From Beta vulgaris subsp. vulgaris (Eukaryota > Streptophyta > Magnoliopsida > Caryophyllales > Amaranthaceae): a stretch of DNA of 64,000 nt. The first letter of the stretch is position 1. Each line of letters starts with the position of its first letter. The stretch is taken from assembly GCF_026745355.1 (NCBI RefSeq), contig NC_079202.1:7517129-7581128 (forward strand), given 5' to 3'. Position numbers and translations under genes: made by a program. The notes below the pieces were generated by a model. The model saw only the letters and a list, made by a program, of their open reading frames with translations, was not told the origin of the DNA and ran no database searches. Below are positions 1 through 10,489 of this stretch, piece after piece.

Positions 1-410
1 AACAGAACAACAACAACAATAATAGATCATTTGCTCATCATTTCTACTCATTTAAGAAAATGAGCACACTTTCACCCAAACTTTATCATTTGCTCATCAT
101 CTTCTTCCTTAATTTCAGATCTAGAAATTTCTTTTTTTTTGCGAATTTTAGATCTCCATTGTTGTGTTTGGAAGGAAGGAGGTGAGAGAGAACTACTGAA
201 ACAATAACAACATAACAACAACAACAACAATAGATCATTTGCTCATCATTTCTACTCATTTAAGAAAATGAGCACACTTTTACCCAAACTTTATCATTTG
301 CTCATCATCTTCTTCCTTAATTTCAGATCTGAAAATTTCTTTTTTTTCGCGAATTTTAGATCTTCATTGTTGTGTTTGGAAGGAAGGAGGTGAGAGAGAA
401 CTACTGAAAC
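1..410. repeat. Two-copy tandem repeat, period 208 bp
   Basis: The block containing GATCATTTGCTCATCATT starts at 25 and again at 233, and the segment ending GGTGAGAGAGAACTACTGAAAC recurs at about 181-202 and 389-410. The copies differ by a few substitutions and by the length of the CAACAA tract. No coding sequence is seen. The left copy may continue beyond the window. Confidence 0.9.
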
Positions 411-543
411 AACAACAACTGATCAATCGAACACTCCATTTTTTCTGTTTCTAAGCTTTGGAAGGAAGAAGGAGAAAGAACAATTATTGCCCCAAAATTA
501 CCAGCGTGCCCCTTAAGTTGCAATTAACTACGAAAATGCCCCT

Positions 544-581
544 GGGTGTACCATGAGCATGGTACACCCGGGTGTACCATG
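544..581. repeat. Perfect palindrome plus a third direct copy
   Basis: GGGTGTACCATG (544-555) is followed after 2 bases by its reverse complement (558-569), and then by a third direct copy (570-581). The first two can form a 12-bp stem with a 2-base loop. It lies next to a truncated MITE and may be the remnant of a transposon end. Confidence 0.85.
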
Positions 582-591
582 AGTGGACTCC

Positions 592-911
592 TAATATAAA
601 CACTATAATTAGGAAATTGAGTAAATTGTTAGTGTTAGTTATGTTTTCAAATGGATTTATCATCCACTTTATAATACATTTTATATTAATATAATATTAA
701 ATATATGCACAAAATTTGAAAATATATATGTACATTAAGTAAAACATAATAGTATAACTTAAGTAACAGTTAATAGTTAACCGAAAAACCATACCGAAAA
801 AATGGTTAACCGCTTAGGCGGTAACCTGTCTAAACGGTTGCCGTCACGGTTCGCAAAAAAGAGTGAACCGAAATGTTATTCGGGACGGTTAACCACCCAT
901 GAACACCCCTA
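592..911 (-). mobile_element. Truncated hAT-type MITE, same family as 19121-19776
   Basis: Read on the minus strand, this matches the first half of the complete copy at 19121-19776. It has the terminal sequence TAGGGGTGTTCATGGGT, the run of GGTTAACC-type motifs, and the segment ending near TTTATATTAG. The inner half and the other terminus are missing, so the copy is broken. Confidence 0.8.
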
Positions 912-958
912 GAAAAAAAACTTAAAGAGCGTTTGGTTCATATGATTCTGGTATGAGG

Positions 959-1115
959 TAATCCCTCTGTTTTTTATCATTCTCACTTTCTTGTGCGCGT
1001 CTCCCAATACACCTCTTTGAATAACGCTTGAATTTAAAAATGTACTAATTGAGACGAATCAAACAAGACCCAACATGACTATATTTTTTCTTATCTTAGA
1101 CCTTTTAAAAGTTGG
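959..1115. mobile_element. Stowaway MITE fragment
   Basis: It begins TA-ATCCCTCTGT and shares the internal block GAGACGAATCAAACAAGA and CATGACTATATTTTTTCTTA with the complete Stowaway element at 28122-28381. The right terminus is missing. Confidence 0.65.
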
Positions 1116-2761
1116 AAGATTATGCGATATTCCTTTCAATAGTGTTCTGAGTCACAAAAGCATGTAATTCAGTGTTCACAAGTGCAGCACGTGCTCCTCG
1201 CGTGATGAAGCAAACTTCAAACCCCCCACACATCCTTCACGTGCCACTAGGCACCTTACCACCTGTAGCCACGAGTTCTCTTATTCTCTCTCCTCTTGTT
1301 CTTGTCTCTCTCATCTTTTCTCTCTCCTCTTATTCACGTCTCTTTTGCGGTTGCGGTCAATACATTCACAAGCAAACATCATTTAAGGTATGAGTTCTTG
1401 ATTTTTTCCTTTCAGATTTTCGTTCTTAATGGATCAAAACCTAAGAATGGATCCCTTATCTACCTTCTTCATGTTTTGGTTTGTTTTAGATTTGCCTATT
1501 TTTCTCTCTTTAAAGTTTCTATTTTCACACCTTTAATTTATTTGGGTCACAATTTGATGTGGGTTTTGCAATTAATTTGTGTTTAGTTCTTGATTTAATT
1601 TTGGGTTCCTCATATTTATGAAATTGATTGAAGTGCAAATTACTTCAGGTTCTTCTTTTTAAGTCATTTGAATCGTTTGTTTTTACGTTTTCTACAACCG
1701 ATCTATCACCGGAACTTGATTTTCTTTTGTTATGATTCAGTAAATTCTTCCAATTTATGTTCATTTTTTTTTCAAAATCTGGTGTTCTTTCTATTTCTAG
1801 CTGTAATTAACTTCTTTTTTTTGCCTAATTTTGTTAGCTTTTTAGATCTGAAATGTGTCCATTGATGTCAGGTATGTTTCTTTTTTTTTTTGCTTTCTTT
1901 TCTTTCTATATGTATTCTGAAATTAAATTGGTTCTTTATTTTGTTACCTTACTTAAATTTAATTCTTTTTCAAATATACTCCATCTGTTTTTTTTTTTTT
2001 TATCTTTCTCACTTAGAATCTTGACACTATTCACAATTATAGAGAATCTTTTAGATTTTTCTCAATATATAAGAAAAAATATAGTCATGTGGGGTCTTGT
2101 TTGATTCGTCTCAATGAATACTTTATTAATATTCAACTATTATAGAGAATCTAATTTACCTAAAATTCAGAAAAAGCTAAGCACCCAGTTATATCGAAGG
2201 TATTTTTTTCTTGATGATTTATGCTTAATTGTTTTTTTTAGGGTTCTTTCTTGATTATTGATATTAGAGTCCTAACTGGTGTAAAACGTGCAAGTTAATT
2301 AGTTGCATTATCTGTAGTTGCATAATATATTACTTTGTTTACTTTTTTGTTTTAAAATTCTGGTAGATTACATTGTTAGGAGTTTAATAATAAGATGGGT
2401 GATCATCAAAAAAGGAAATTAATCTTGAAGAATCAAGAAATATTTTGATTTGATTGTTTTGTAGCGAATTGAAGTTCATTCTAATCCCGAAAATTCATTA
2501 TATTCTCATGGATTTCAAACGGATCTGGGTAAGATTAGCTTTTTGGCAACTTGAAGTGCATATCGAGTCTCGAAAGTTTCGTGTTTTATTTATATTTGAT
2601 GTTATTGCAATTAGAATTCTAAATTGTAAGAGGTTGAAATAGGAATTGGTGATGTGTGAGAAATGAGAAGGTTTTATATCAGTTGAAGAATTTAATTATT
2701 AAGTTTTCCCTTTTTAGGATAACTTGCTTGTTTGCAAATTCATATCGAAATAAGCATGAGC
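1116..2761 (+). other. T-rich leader/intron-like stretch, no gene found
   Basis: About 1.6 kb. The part from 1171 to about 1387 is pyrimidine-rich, like a plant 5' leader, and ends AAG followed by GTATGAG, a good splice donor. The T-rich sequence downstream resembles an intron. The short open frames here show no recognisable domain. A Stowaway fragment sits at 1977-2150. This may be the decayed 5' end of a host gene; the evidence is weak. Confidence 0.25.
1977..2150. mobile_element. Stowaway MITE fragment
   Basis: It starts TACTCCATCTGT and contains, in inverse orientation to 28122-28381, the shared block with TAGTCATGTGGGGTCTTG and TTGATTCGTCTC. The distal terminus cannot be recognised. Confidence 0.7.
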
Positions 2762-2777
2762 ATAGTCTTAGTTAACA

Positions 2778-2919
2778 TAAAGAGTGAGGGATAGCCTAGT
2801 GGTTAGGGCTTCCCTCCCGGTTCCAGGAGGTCCTGGGATCGATTGTCACTTTTGGTAAGTTGGGATCCCCTTTATTCCCCCAACATGTTAAAGTTTCTCC
2901 TTACCTTATTAAAAAAAAA
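2778..2919 (+). mobile_element. tRNA-derived SINE with target-site duplication
   Basis: It has a pol III-like box A (TAGCCTAGTGG, about 2791-2801) and a box B-like GGGATCGATTG near 2836-2846, and it ends in a short A-tail (2910-2919). It is flanked by near-identical 16-bp direct repeats, ATAGTCTTAGTTAACA (2762-2777) and ATAGTCTTAGTGAACA (2920-2935). About 142 bp is typical for plant SINEs. It would move through LINE-encoded reverse transcriptase. Confidence 0.9.
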
Positions 2920-2935
2920 ATAGTCTTAGTGAACA

Positions 2936-3550
2936 ACAATGGCATTATTGGATCTTGATCCTAAAGGGATGGTGTTGACTATACGGACCAAGATGTCATC
3001 CTTTATGTAACTCGTATAGTCCCAATTGTTTCATCTTCTTTTTGTTACCCTTTTCATTTTGATCAATTGTGGTATTGCTTAGTCCATTATTGTAATTAAT
3101 TTGAATGATGTTTTCTATATATATAGAACACAATAGGTTGCTTCAATAAAGGAATTGTTTTAAGTTATGTTGAACTTCGAACCGTGCTAAGAGTTAATAG
3201 AAACCATTTTCATTTTTATGCTAAAAAAATGAAGAGCTTAACTTGCTTCAATTTTATGTTTCTTTTTTCTTTTTTTTTTTGCTTTTCACAAGATTAAAAT
3301 CATTACAATGAAAAACTACTTATACAATTTTGTTTGATTTGTTTTTTACAATAACTTGAATTAAACATACAAGGAAGTCGGTCTTTTTTAATTAGTTTAA
3401 TGGAGGCCGGTCTCAATCTTAAATTCCCAAATACTAAGGGCATATATTTATTAGCTTTTCTAACAATGTTTATCTTTCGTCCTATATATGACTGTTAAAT
3501 TAACAAACTTGCTTTTAGAATCTGGACCAACTTGGTACTTCAAACAAATA
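2936..3550. other. AT-rich stretch, nothing recognised
   Basis: No ORF of note, no terminal repeats and no tandem structure were found. It separates the SINE from the tandem repeat that follows. Confidence 0.5.
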
Positions 3551-3835
3551 AGCACATGTTTAAATGAGGTTCGTCCTAGCATCTAGACGATCTCCGAACT
3601 ATATTCATATAAATATAAGTCCCAATGAAGCTCGTCCTAGTATCTTGGACGGGCATCAAACTATACTCAAATAAATATAAGTCCAAACGAAGGTCGTCCT
3701 AACATCTTGGACGACCAACAGATTATACTCGTATGAATACATGTTCAAATGAAACTCGCCCTAGCATCTGGACGACCACTGAACTAGTATAAATATAAGT
3801 TTGAATGTAGCTCGTCCTAGCGTCTGAACGACCAT
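3551..3835. repeat. Five-copy tandem repeat of about 61 bp with an internal dyad
   Basis: The core TCGTCCTAGCATCTGGACGACC recurs, with changes, at 3571, 3632, 3694, 3756 and 3812. The spacing is about 56-62 bp. Each core is an imperfect hairpin, best in the third copy: GGTCGTCC then 9 bases then GGACGACC. The AT-rich linkers (TATAAATATAAGT) are also conserved. Confidence 0.85.
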
Positions 3836-4275
3836 ATAGTTTTTGAACAAATGTCTAAGTCAAAATTGGCCTCTTCGTATGGGTGTGTTATAAGCTCTCA
3901 GGTTTGGTTATCCCCCCCCCCCTTGAGATTGAGCTTGTCCTGTCATTCCAGATGAGTTGTGTTCCAAGAAGGAGAACAACCACAAAAGACCGAACCTCTA
4001 TAGGACTTTCATTTTGGACGAGTTTGGATATATATACACCTGCCGACCTTAAGTTATGGGCTTACCATGTATTGGATGGCTTCCTTTAGGAAGAAGTTTT
4101 CATCTTGTAGTAATGCTTCTTTTACTAAGGTTATTACTACTTGGTTGACCTTGCAATTGAAAGTAAGATTCCTTTACTAAGGCTTGCTTATTTCTGGTTG
4201 GCTTCCTTTAGGGGACCATGATGTTTCTCTTACTAGAGATTATCACTTTTTGGCTAACCAGATATGTAATCTTAT

Positions 4276-6270
4276 GTGGTTGGCAATCCTCCCTCTGATA
4301 ATCCTTCCCAAGATGATCTTGACAAAATTTTGTCAAGTTCAATTTATCAGAAGTACTTTGATGAAATGGTATCAATTACATATGTTGTGAAAGATTTGCT
4401 AGCTGGTTGGAAAGAGGTGTCTAATCCTTTTACTACTGCGTTTCCTAGCTTTACAGTGACTCAATTGAGTCAGAAGACCAATGAGATCATCCAGAACATT
4501 GTCAACAACGTTTTTTGTGATGCAAGTGAGGACATGTCCGTGAAAGAGAATATATGGACTGTTTTCCAAAATGCTTTGTCTAGGGGTCCAGCCAAATCAA
4601 CTCTAAGGCTGTATGAGTATGCAGTTGAGGGTCCTTTCAAATCTTTCAAAGACGATGAAAGATTTGAAGATGTGATGCAAGATCTCCCAATATTTTAAGG
4701 GAGGTTGTTGATTATTGTTCTGAAAATCAACATCCTTTAGATGGGAGGTAAATTTTTGAATGAAATTTGTTTAACGTATTGTTTTTATTGCAAATATTCT
4801 TATAATTTGTGTTGCTTGTTGCAGTGAAGAGATCTTCCAGCTAGATGAAGTGTTCTTCTCTATACCTCGGAGTGAGATTTGGACGGTTGCTACTGAGATG
4901 TTTGATTAGTTATAGATAATTGGGTAAGAATGATGAATGTCAATGAACTAAATCTCTCTTCTCCTCCAAAAAAGTTTTACATTACTTATTCTCAGGGTGT
5001 AAGAACTTTTTGTAATATTTTTTATGTTGCTGAATTCTTTATCTTTGCATGCATTATTTATTTGTTGATAATATGAATTCTTATGTTGTAGGCTGCATTA
5101 TTGCATGTGCTTGAAAATGAAACTGATACTAAACACATTGATGATTTGATCACATATTGGAAGTTTCAAATTCAATACTTGAATAACATTTCAAAACTGG
5201 ATGCTGGTGTTGAATTGGTGAGACAAATTCTGTTTTTTAAATCATGATGAAAGCATTTCTTAGTATAAATTGACAAATATATAGTGGGTTTGTATATGAT
5301 ATAGTGCTTTTAGGTATCATATAGTGGCTTTGTTTATGATATAGTGTGTTTCTTTATGATAGTGTATTTTTATGTGCTAGTATAGATATAGTATTAGACA
5401 AACATATAGTGTATTTATATGTGATATAGTGTGTCTGTATATCATATCGTGTATTTCCTTATAATATAGTATTACACAAACATATAGTGTATTTTTATGT
5501 GATATAGTGTGTTTGTATATGATATAGTGAGTTTATACTTCTATTCATTTTGTAGGTTTTTTTCCCAATTTTGCTCAAAGGAGCAAATCATCATTTTGTC
5601 ATGTTTGTGCTGGACACAAAGAAAAAGACTGTTTACTATGTTGATAATAAGATTTGGGATAACGATAAGGAATATAAGAAAATGATGGAGACTCTCAGTT
5701 CAATCATTGCTGATGGAGTTTCAAGTCTTTTCCAACATTATGAAATCCCACAATCTCAAGGTGATGATATGGGTTTATAGGGAATGACATAAGTCAAAGG
5801 AAGCTTCAGAAAAAGGTGCATATGATTTGGACTGTGGTGTGTACATACTTGTCCATATGCTACTTTTTGAAGGCTCATAAGAGTTTGAATGCCCATATTT
5901 GAATGATGTAAGTTTAATATAATTATTTCTAACTGAGTTATCTATTTATGTTTTTTCTATATAGATTCTTACTTATTTAATTTATTCTCAGGAGAAGATT
6001 AGGAAAGCAGCAAGAGTCTCCTTGTGTGGTTGCATGATTTTATCTGATCTGAATAAGAATGGAAGTGAGCTTGTGAAAAAGGTAATATCATTCAGATCAG
6101 ATACTGTTGCTTTTATTGAAGAAAATAAAAGAAAGAAAGCTAAAGAGAGTAAGAGGATTGAAGAGGAGTTGAGACAGAAAATGCAGCAGGAGAATAAGAA
6201 CAAAAAAGTTGAGGATGGAAAGAAGAAGAAGACAGGAAGAAAAAAGTTAACCGTCAAATTTGCAAAGTAA
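4276..6270 (+). pseudogene. Degenerate Ulp1/C48-type cysteine protease gene
   Basis: Exon-like blocks run through 4276-4698, 4825-4910, about 5095-5217, 5556-5780, about 5815-5910 and 5990-6270. The block at 5571 carries the His motif (NHHFVMFVLD) followed by the YYVDN motif. At about 5838 a different frame encodes DCGVYILVHMLLFE, the Cys box of Ulp1-like proteases. Thus His, Asp/Asn and Cys landmarks are present in order. The last block is Lys/Glu-rich and likely basic. An intron at 5218-5555 (GT-AG) separates two blocks. Stops and frame changes break the gene. Ulp1 domains occur in host SUMO proteases and in plant Mutator-like elements (Kaonashi type). The convergent FAR1-type gene makes the transposon origin plausible. 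Confidence 0.6.
5270..5548. repeat. TATAGTG minisatellite filling an intron
   Basis: Degenerate repeats of ATATAGTGTATTTNTATGTG, about 20 bp each, occupy most of the inferred intron of the Ulp1-like gene. The same repeat recurs at 6275-6640 and 17200-17630. Confidence 0.8.
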
Positions 6271-6274
6271 AACA

Positions 6275-6640
6275 TATAGTGGATTTCTATATGATATAGT
6301 GTGGTTATTGATCATATAGTGTATTTCTGTGTGATAGTGTAGATATAGTATTAGACAAACATATAATGAATTTCTATGTGATATAGTGTGTTTATAGATC
6401 ATATAGTGTATTTATGTGTGATAGTGTAGATATAGTATTAGACAAACATATAGTGGATTTCTATGTGATATAGTGTGTTTATAGATCATAAAGTGTATTT
6501 CTATGTGATTGTGTAGATATAGTATTAGACAAATATATAGTGGATTTCTATGTGATATAGTGTGTTTATAGATCATATAGTGTATTTCTGTGCGATATAG
6601 TGTATTTTTGTTCTGGTGTATAGTGTGTTTACATACCTCC
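6275..6640. repeat. TATAGTG minisatellite between convergent genes
   Basis: At least 15 degenerate copies of the TATAGTGTATTTCTATGTGA type occupy the gap between the Ulp1-like gene (+) and the FAR1-like gene (-). Larger repeats of about 100 bp, containing GTAGATATAGTATTAGACAAA, are visible within it. Confidence 0.85.
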
Positions 6641-6654
6641 TTATCATGTGCAGC

Positions 6655-7992
6655 CTCCATGGTGTAAAGATATTTATTTCTCCTTTTTCTCTCTTTTCAT
6701 TATCAAATTTCTCTCAAACTTCTTTTTTTTGCAAATCTTGCCCACCTTGATGATATGTATTCCTCTGGTATTTTTTTGGACCGAATGCAAGTGTAGAACT
6801 CTTATGGCATGAAAGCACAACCAACCTGATTTTTCAAAATTTCTGCATCCACACTCAATTGTCTTCTCTGGGTAATTGAAGGAGACTTATTGAGAAGAAC
6901 CATCAATGCCATTGAGGAAAACTCTATATGTCATAATGTTCCCTTGTGTACCAACTAATTCAATTGCACTTGCCATTTGTATGTTTGGATTCTTCCTCGA
7001 AATCTCGGAAAAGAGTATGTGTGTACTGTGAAGCATCATGTTTTGATAGTGGACTCATGCAGTAATCTGATTTTGGTATTTCCTTTGTACAATTAAAATC
7101 ATCCCTTTCTTCCTGTCTTCTCCACCCTATTACTATCTGTTGGAATATTGAAAAGAAGTCAGTTAAGCTAGTGGTTTTGCTTGCCTTAAACCCAACAACA
7201 TGATTTGTACTTTCACTTCTTTGTGAAGATAGTATTCCGGCAGAGAAGAAGTCTTTGGCAAATGATGTACACCATTTTTCTTTCAAACTATACAATCTCT
7301 TGAACCAATGATCATCTTCTAGTTTGTATTATTGGGTCATTGTGCTCCAAGTTTGTTCAAATTCTGTTGTTGTAATGTAACCACTCAGTCACTTGTGAAA
7401 AATGTTCTTGAATTCCTTATCTGCATTCATCAATCCAAATTGTTGATTTGTATTTTGACTCAAATGCCATAAACATAGCCTGGGTCTTGAGGTTGGGAAA
7501 GCCTGTCAATGTGTTCCTTCAGTTAGTTTTTCAAGTAATATATATTGCTCCTGCAATAGTACATAATACATAGCAGAAGTTGTGCAAATGTCACATAAAC
7601 ATGAGTACCTTTTTTATTGCTCCTGCAATTGCAGCATCTTGGTCGCTGAATATAGTTATTGGATATTTACCTTTCATTAACTTTTTAAATGTTTCAAAAA
7701 CCCATTCAAATGATGGTATTGTCTCATCAGCAAGAAATGCACATGCAAACATTGTGTTTTTCCAATGGTTATTAATTCCTACAAATGGTGCACAAATAAG
7801 AGTATACTTGTTTGTCCTATATGTAGTATCAAAAACCATAATATCTCCAAAGATTGTATAGTCCTCAAGCATCATAGAGTCTCTCCAAAACAAGCAGTAA
7901 ACCTTTCCTTCATCATTCAATCTTACTCTAACGAAGAAGTTACTATCTGTTTGAATCTGCTCATAAAGGTTATCAACAACATTTTGTGAATC
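6655..7992 (-). pseudogene. FAR1/FHY3-type gene, 3' half (MULE transposase core and SWIM finger)
   Basis: On the minus strand, 7992-7591 encodes the MULE-type transposase core, with DTTYRTNKY, APFVGINNHW, FACAFLADE and ITIFSDQDAAIAGAI. 7295-6960 encodes the part with EKWCTSFAKDFFSAGILSSQ and RSESTNHV. About 6890-6790 encodes a SWIM zinc finger (CGCRNFEKSGWLCFHAIRVL, C-x-C then C-x-H). This is the order of FAR1-related proteins, which are either transcription factors domesticated from Mutator-like transposases or the transposases themselves. Frame breaks separate the blocks. The gene is cut at 7992 by the CACTA element and resumes at 16565. Confidence 0.85.
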
Positions 7993-8014
7993 CACTAGTG
8001 GAAAAATAAGGAAG

Positions 8015-8300
8015 GGCCGCGGTTAAAAAGGCCCTTACGGTTGCGTATTCTGACAGCAGTCCTTTCCATAGCAGCCCTTCACTGTAAAGGAATGGCTGCG
8101 GTTTTAACAATAAATGCAGCCCTATAAAAAACGCAGCCCTTTTAGTTAAGAGGCTGCAACCCTTTAGAATAGAAGGGCTGCGTTTAAGAAACCGCAGCCC
8201 TTCTAAATGTGAAGGGCTGTAGTTTTTATTCTAAAACGCAGCCCTTTAAGGTTAGAAGGGCTGCGTTTTAGGAAAAAAACCGCAGCCCTTTGTGTTTTAA
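8015..8300. repeat. Left subterminal repeat array of CACTA element 1
   Basis: Many copies of GAAGGGCTGCGTTTT and its reverse complement AAAACGCAGCCCTTC lie in both orientations, often forming hairpins. In En/Spm such repeats bind the TnpA protein and are needed for excision. The right end carries the same motif. Confidence 0.92.
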
Positions 8301-8324
8301 TTTTTTTTAAAAAAAATAAATCTA

Positions 8325-8743
8325 ATCCCCCCACACCCTGCACTCCCCAGCAAGCAGCCCCTGCCCACACCAACCCACCCCCTGCCTACCACACCCAGCC
8401 CTTCCCACCCTTGCCCACCCCTGCACACCCCCTGCTACCAACCTGCCCACCCCTCCACACACCCCCTGTCAGCCTGCCCACACCCAGACCTAGCCCTTAC
8501 TGCCCCCAGCCCACCCCCACACCTAGCCCTTCCCACCCCCATACCCTACCCACCCCTGCCCACCCCTGCACACCCCCTGCCAGCCTGCCCACCCCCTGCC
8601 AGCCTGCCCACACCCATACCCAACCTTTCCCACCCCTGCACACCCCCTGCCAGCCTGCCACACCTCAGTCACACCCTTGCCACCAACCCTGCATCCCCAT
8701 CCCCAGCTCACCCTCTGCCAGCCTGCCACACCCCAGCCACACC
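8325..8743. repeat. C-rich minisatellite in CACTA element 1
   Basis: Imperfect repeats of CCCACCCCTGCACACCCCCTG and CCAGCCTGCCCA units, almost free of G except in GCC and CTG. The same tract resumes at 9347-9450 after the hAT MITE. The proline-rich open frames across it look like by-products of composition. Confidence 0.85.
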
Positions 8744-9346
8744 TAGCGATGACAATTGGGCGAGGCGGGTGCGGAGGATGGTACCCCCCACACCCGCACC
8801 CGCATTAAATTCTCATCCCCATCCCCGCCCCACCACCCATTGCGGGGGAAGATTTCATCCCCATCCCCGCCCCACCACCAATTGCGGGGGGAAATTCTAG
8901 ACCCACCCCCGCTCCACCCTCGCACCCGCGTCATATCCACTTCATCCCCGCAAAAAATCCACAAAAAAATCTACCTTAAGCACATTATAGTGTCTACTTC
9001 ACAAAATCACAATATAATATAGTTAAAGAAAAGTTAAAATACATTAACAAAGGCAAATGTTTTATTATATTTCAAAAGTGTCTTCAAATACATTAGAAAT
9101 ATATGTATATAAATAGAATTTTAATAAAAAATATGTGGGGCAAGGGGTGGGGTGGGCGGGGGTGGGGCGGGGCGAGCGGGGATGAGGCGGGTATAACATA
9201 AAATCCACACCCGCTCCACCACCCATTGCGGGTACAATTTTAATCTCCATCCCCGCCCCATCCCCGCCAAACCTAGACCCATCCCCGCCCCAATTGGGCG
9301 GGGATGGAGCGGGTCTCCTACTTGACCCGCCCCACTGCCATCCCTA
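8744..9346. mobile_element. hAT-type MITE with 8-bp TSD
   Basis: The termini are TAGCGATGACA and, on the other strand, TAGGGATGGCA. Both are followed by GC-rich sequence built on GGGGATGGGGCGGG. An 8-bp duplication GCCACACC flanks it (8736-8743 and 9347-9354). The 603-bp element has no coding sequence and is inserted in the C-rich minisatellite. Confidence 0.9.
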
Positions 9347-9596
9347 GCCACACCCTTGCCACCAGCCCTACACCCCCATCCCCAGCCCACCCTCTACTAA
9401 CCCATTAACCCAACAATCCCCACCACCCCACCCCCCCACCCAAAACCTCCCTTCGACACAAAAAAAATCCGATGAAAATGCAATAATATATGACAAGTGG
9501 AAAAATGTAATAATTAACTTCAAATATATATTTAATAATGCAAAAAGTGTACATACAATTGATACAAACTAGTAGATTCGGGCTAAAATGTATCAT

Positions 9597-9784
9597 AAGC
9601 AATCATCGGTAATGTGGGACGCCAACTTATCCCGAACTTCATCTATTTCTTCTTTGGTGAAGGCCCTCAAACTTGGTGTGTTATTCTTATAAACCTTGCA
9701 AAACAACCAAGGAATAAACACATAATATAAGAATTCAATCATTTACCATAGTTAGTAGTTCTAAAAATGACATATACCTTCCTG
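9597..9784 (-). other. Possible short exon remnant in CACTA element 1
   Basis: The minus strand at about 9685-9597 reads as a short charged peptide containing LRAFTKEEIDEVRDKLAS. The family is not recognised. Its place downstream of TNP2 would suit a trace of the second CACTA gene, but this is only inference from position. Confidence 0.25.
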
Positions 9785-10425
9785 AAATTCAATCAAAAAT
9801 AAATGCAAGCCTAAAACTCTACACAATAGTTATATTATATCTTATTTTATCATATTCAAAAAGAAAATGAAGTTAAATGACTCGAGAAATAGGAATTGGA
9901 CGCAAAAAGGCATAAATAGGCCTAAAATCACATTTATGTTCCCGATATACAACCAACAACAAATGCAAGCCTGAGAATCTAAACAATAGTTACATTATAC
10001 CTCATATAATCATGTTCAAAGAGAATTTGGGGTTAAATGACTCGATAAGTACGATTTGGGAGCGAAAAGGCCAAAATAGGCCTAAATTGACCTTTTCGTT
10101 CCCGATATGCAACAAACAACAAATGCAAGCCTATAACTCTACACAATAGTTATATTATACCTCATATAAACATGTTCAAAGAGAATTTAGGCTTAAATGA
10201 CTCGATAAGTACGATTTGGGAGCGAAAAGGCAAAAATAGGCCTGAATGGACCTTTTCGTTCCCGAAATGCAACAAATAACAATTGCAAACCTAAAATTCT
10301 ACACAATAGTTACATTATGCCTCATATAATCATGTTCAAAATGAATTTGGGGTTAAATGAATCAATAAATACGATTTGGAAGCGTAAAAGGCAAAAATAG
10401 GCAGAAACTAACATATACTAATAAG
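9785..10425. repeat. Four-copy tandem repeat, period about 160 bp
   Basis: The marker AAATGCAAGCCT is followed by ACACAATAGTTA in copies at about 9802, 9961, 10121 and 10281. Each copy then has TTAAATGACTCGATAAG and GGGAGCGAAAAGG. The copies are noncoding and differ by about 10-15% by eye. They lie in the 3' region of the TNP2 gene inside the CACTA element. Confidence 0.88.
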
Positions 10426-10489
10426 TTACATACCTTTTGAAGATCATCAACTTTAGTGCAACGGTTGACGATATCGAACATGAATTATA

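Noticed and set aside
2790..2850. tRNA gene
   Set aside because: Box A and B-like motifs belong to a SINE with an A-tail and TSDs; no cloverleaf can be drawn.
6412..6660. Minus-strand ORF with repeated YKHTISHRNPLY
   Set aside because: Shadow of the TATAGTG minisatellite.
8411..8746. Long proline-rich open frame
   Set aside because: It lies entirely in a C-rich minisatellite; open frames there are caused by composition and no domain is present.
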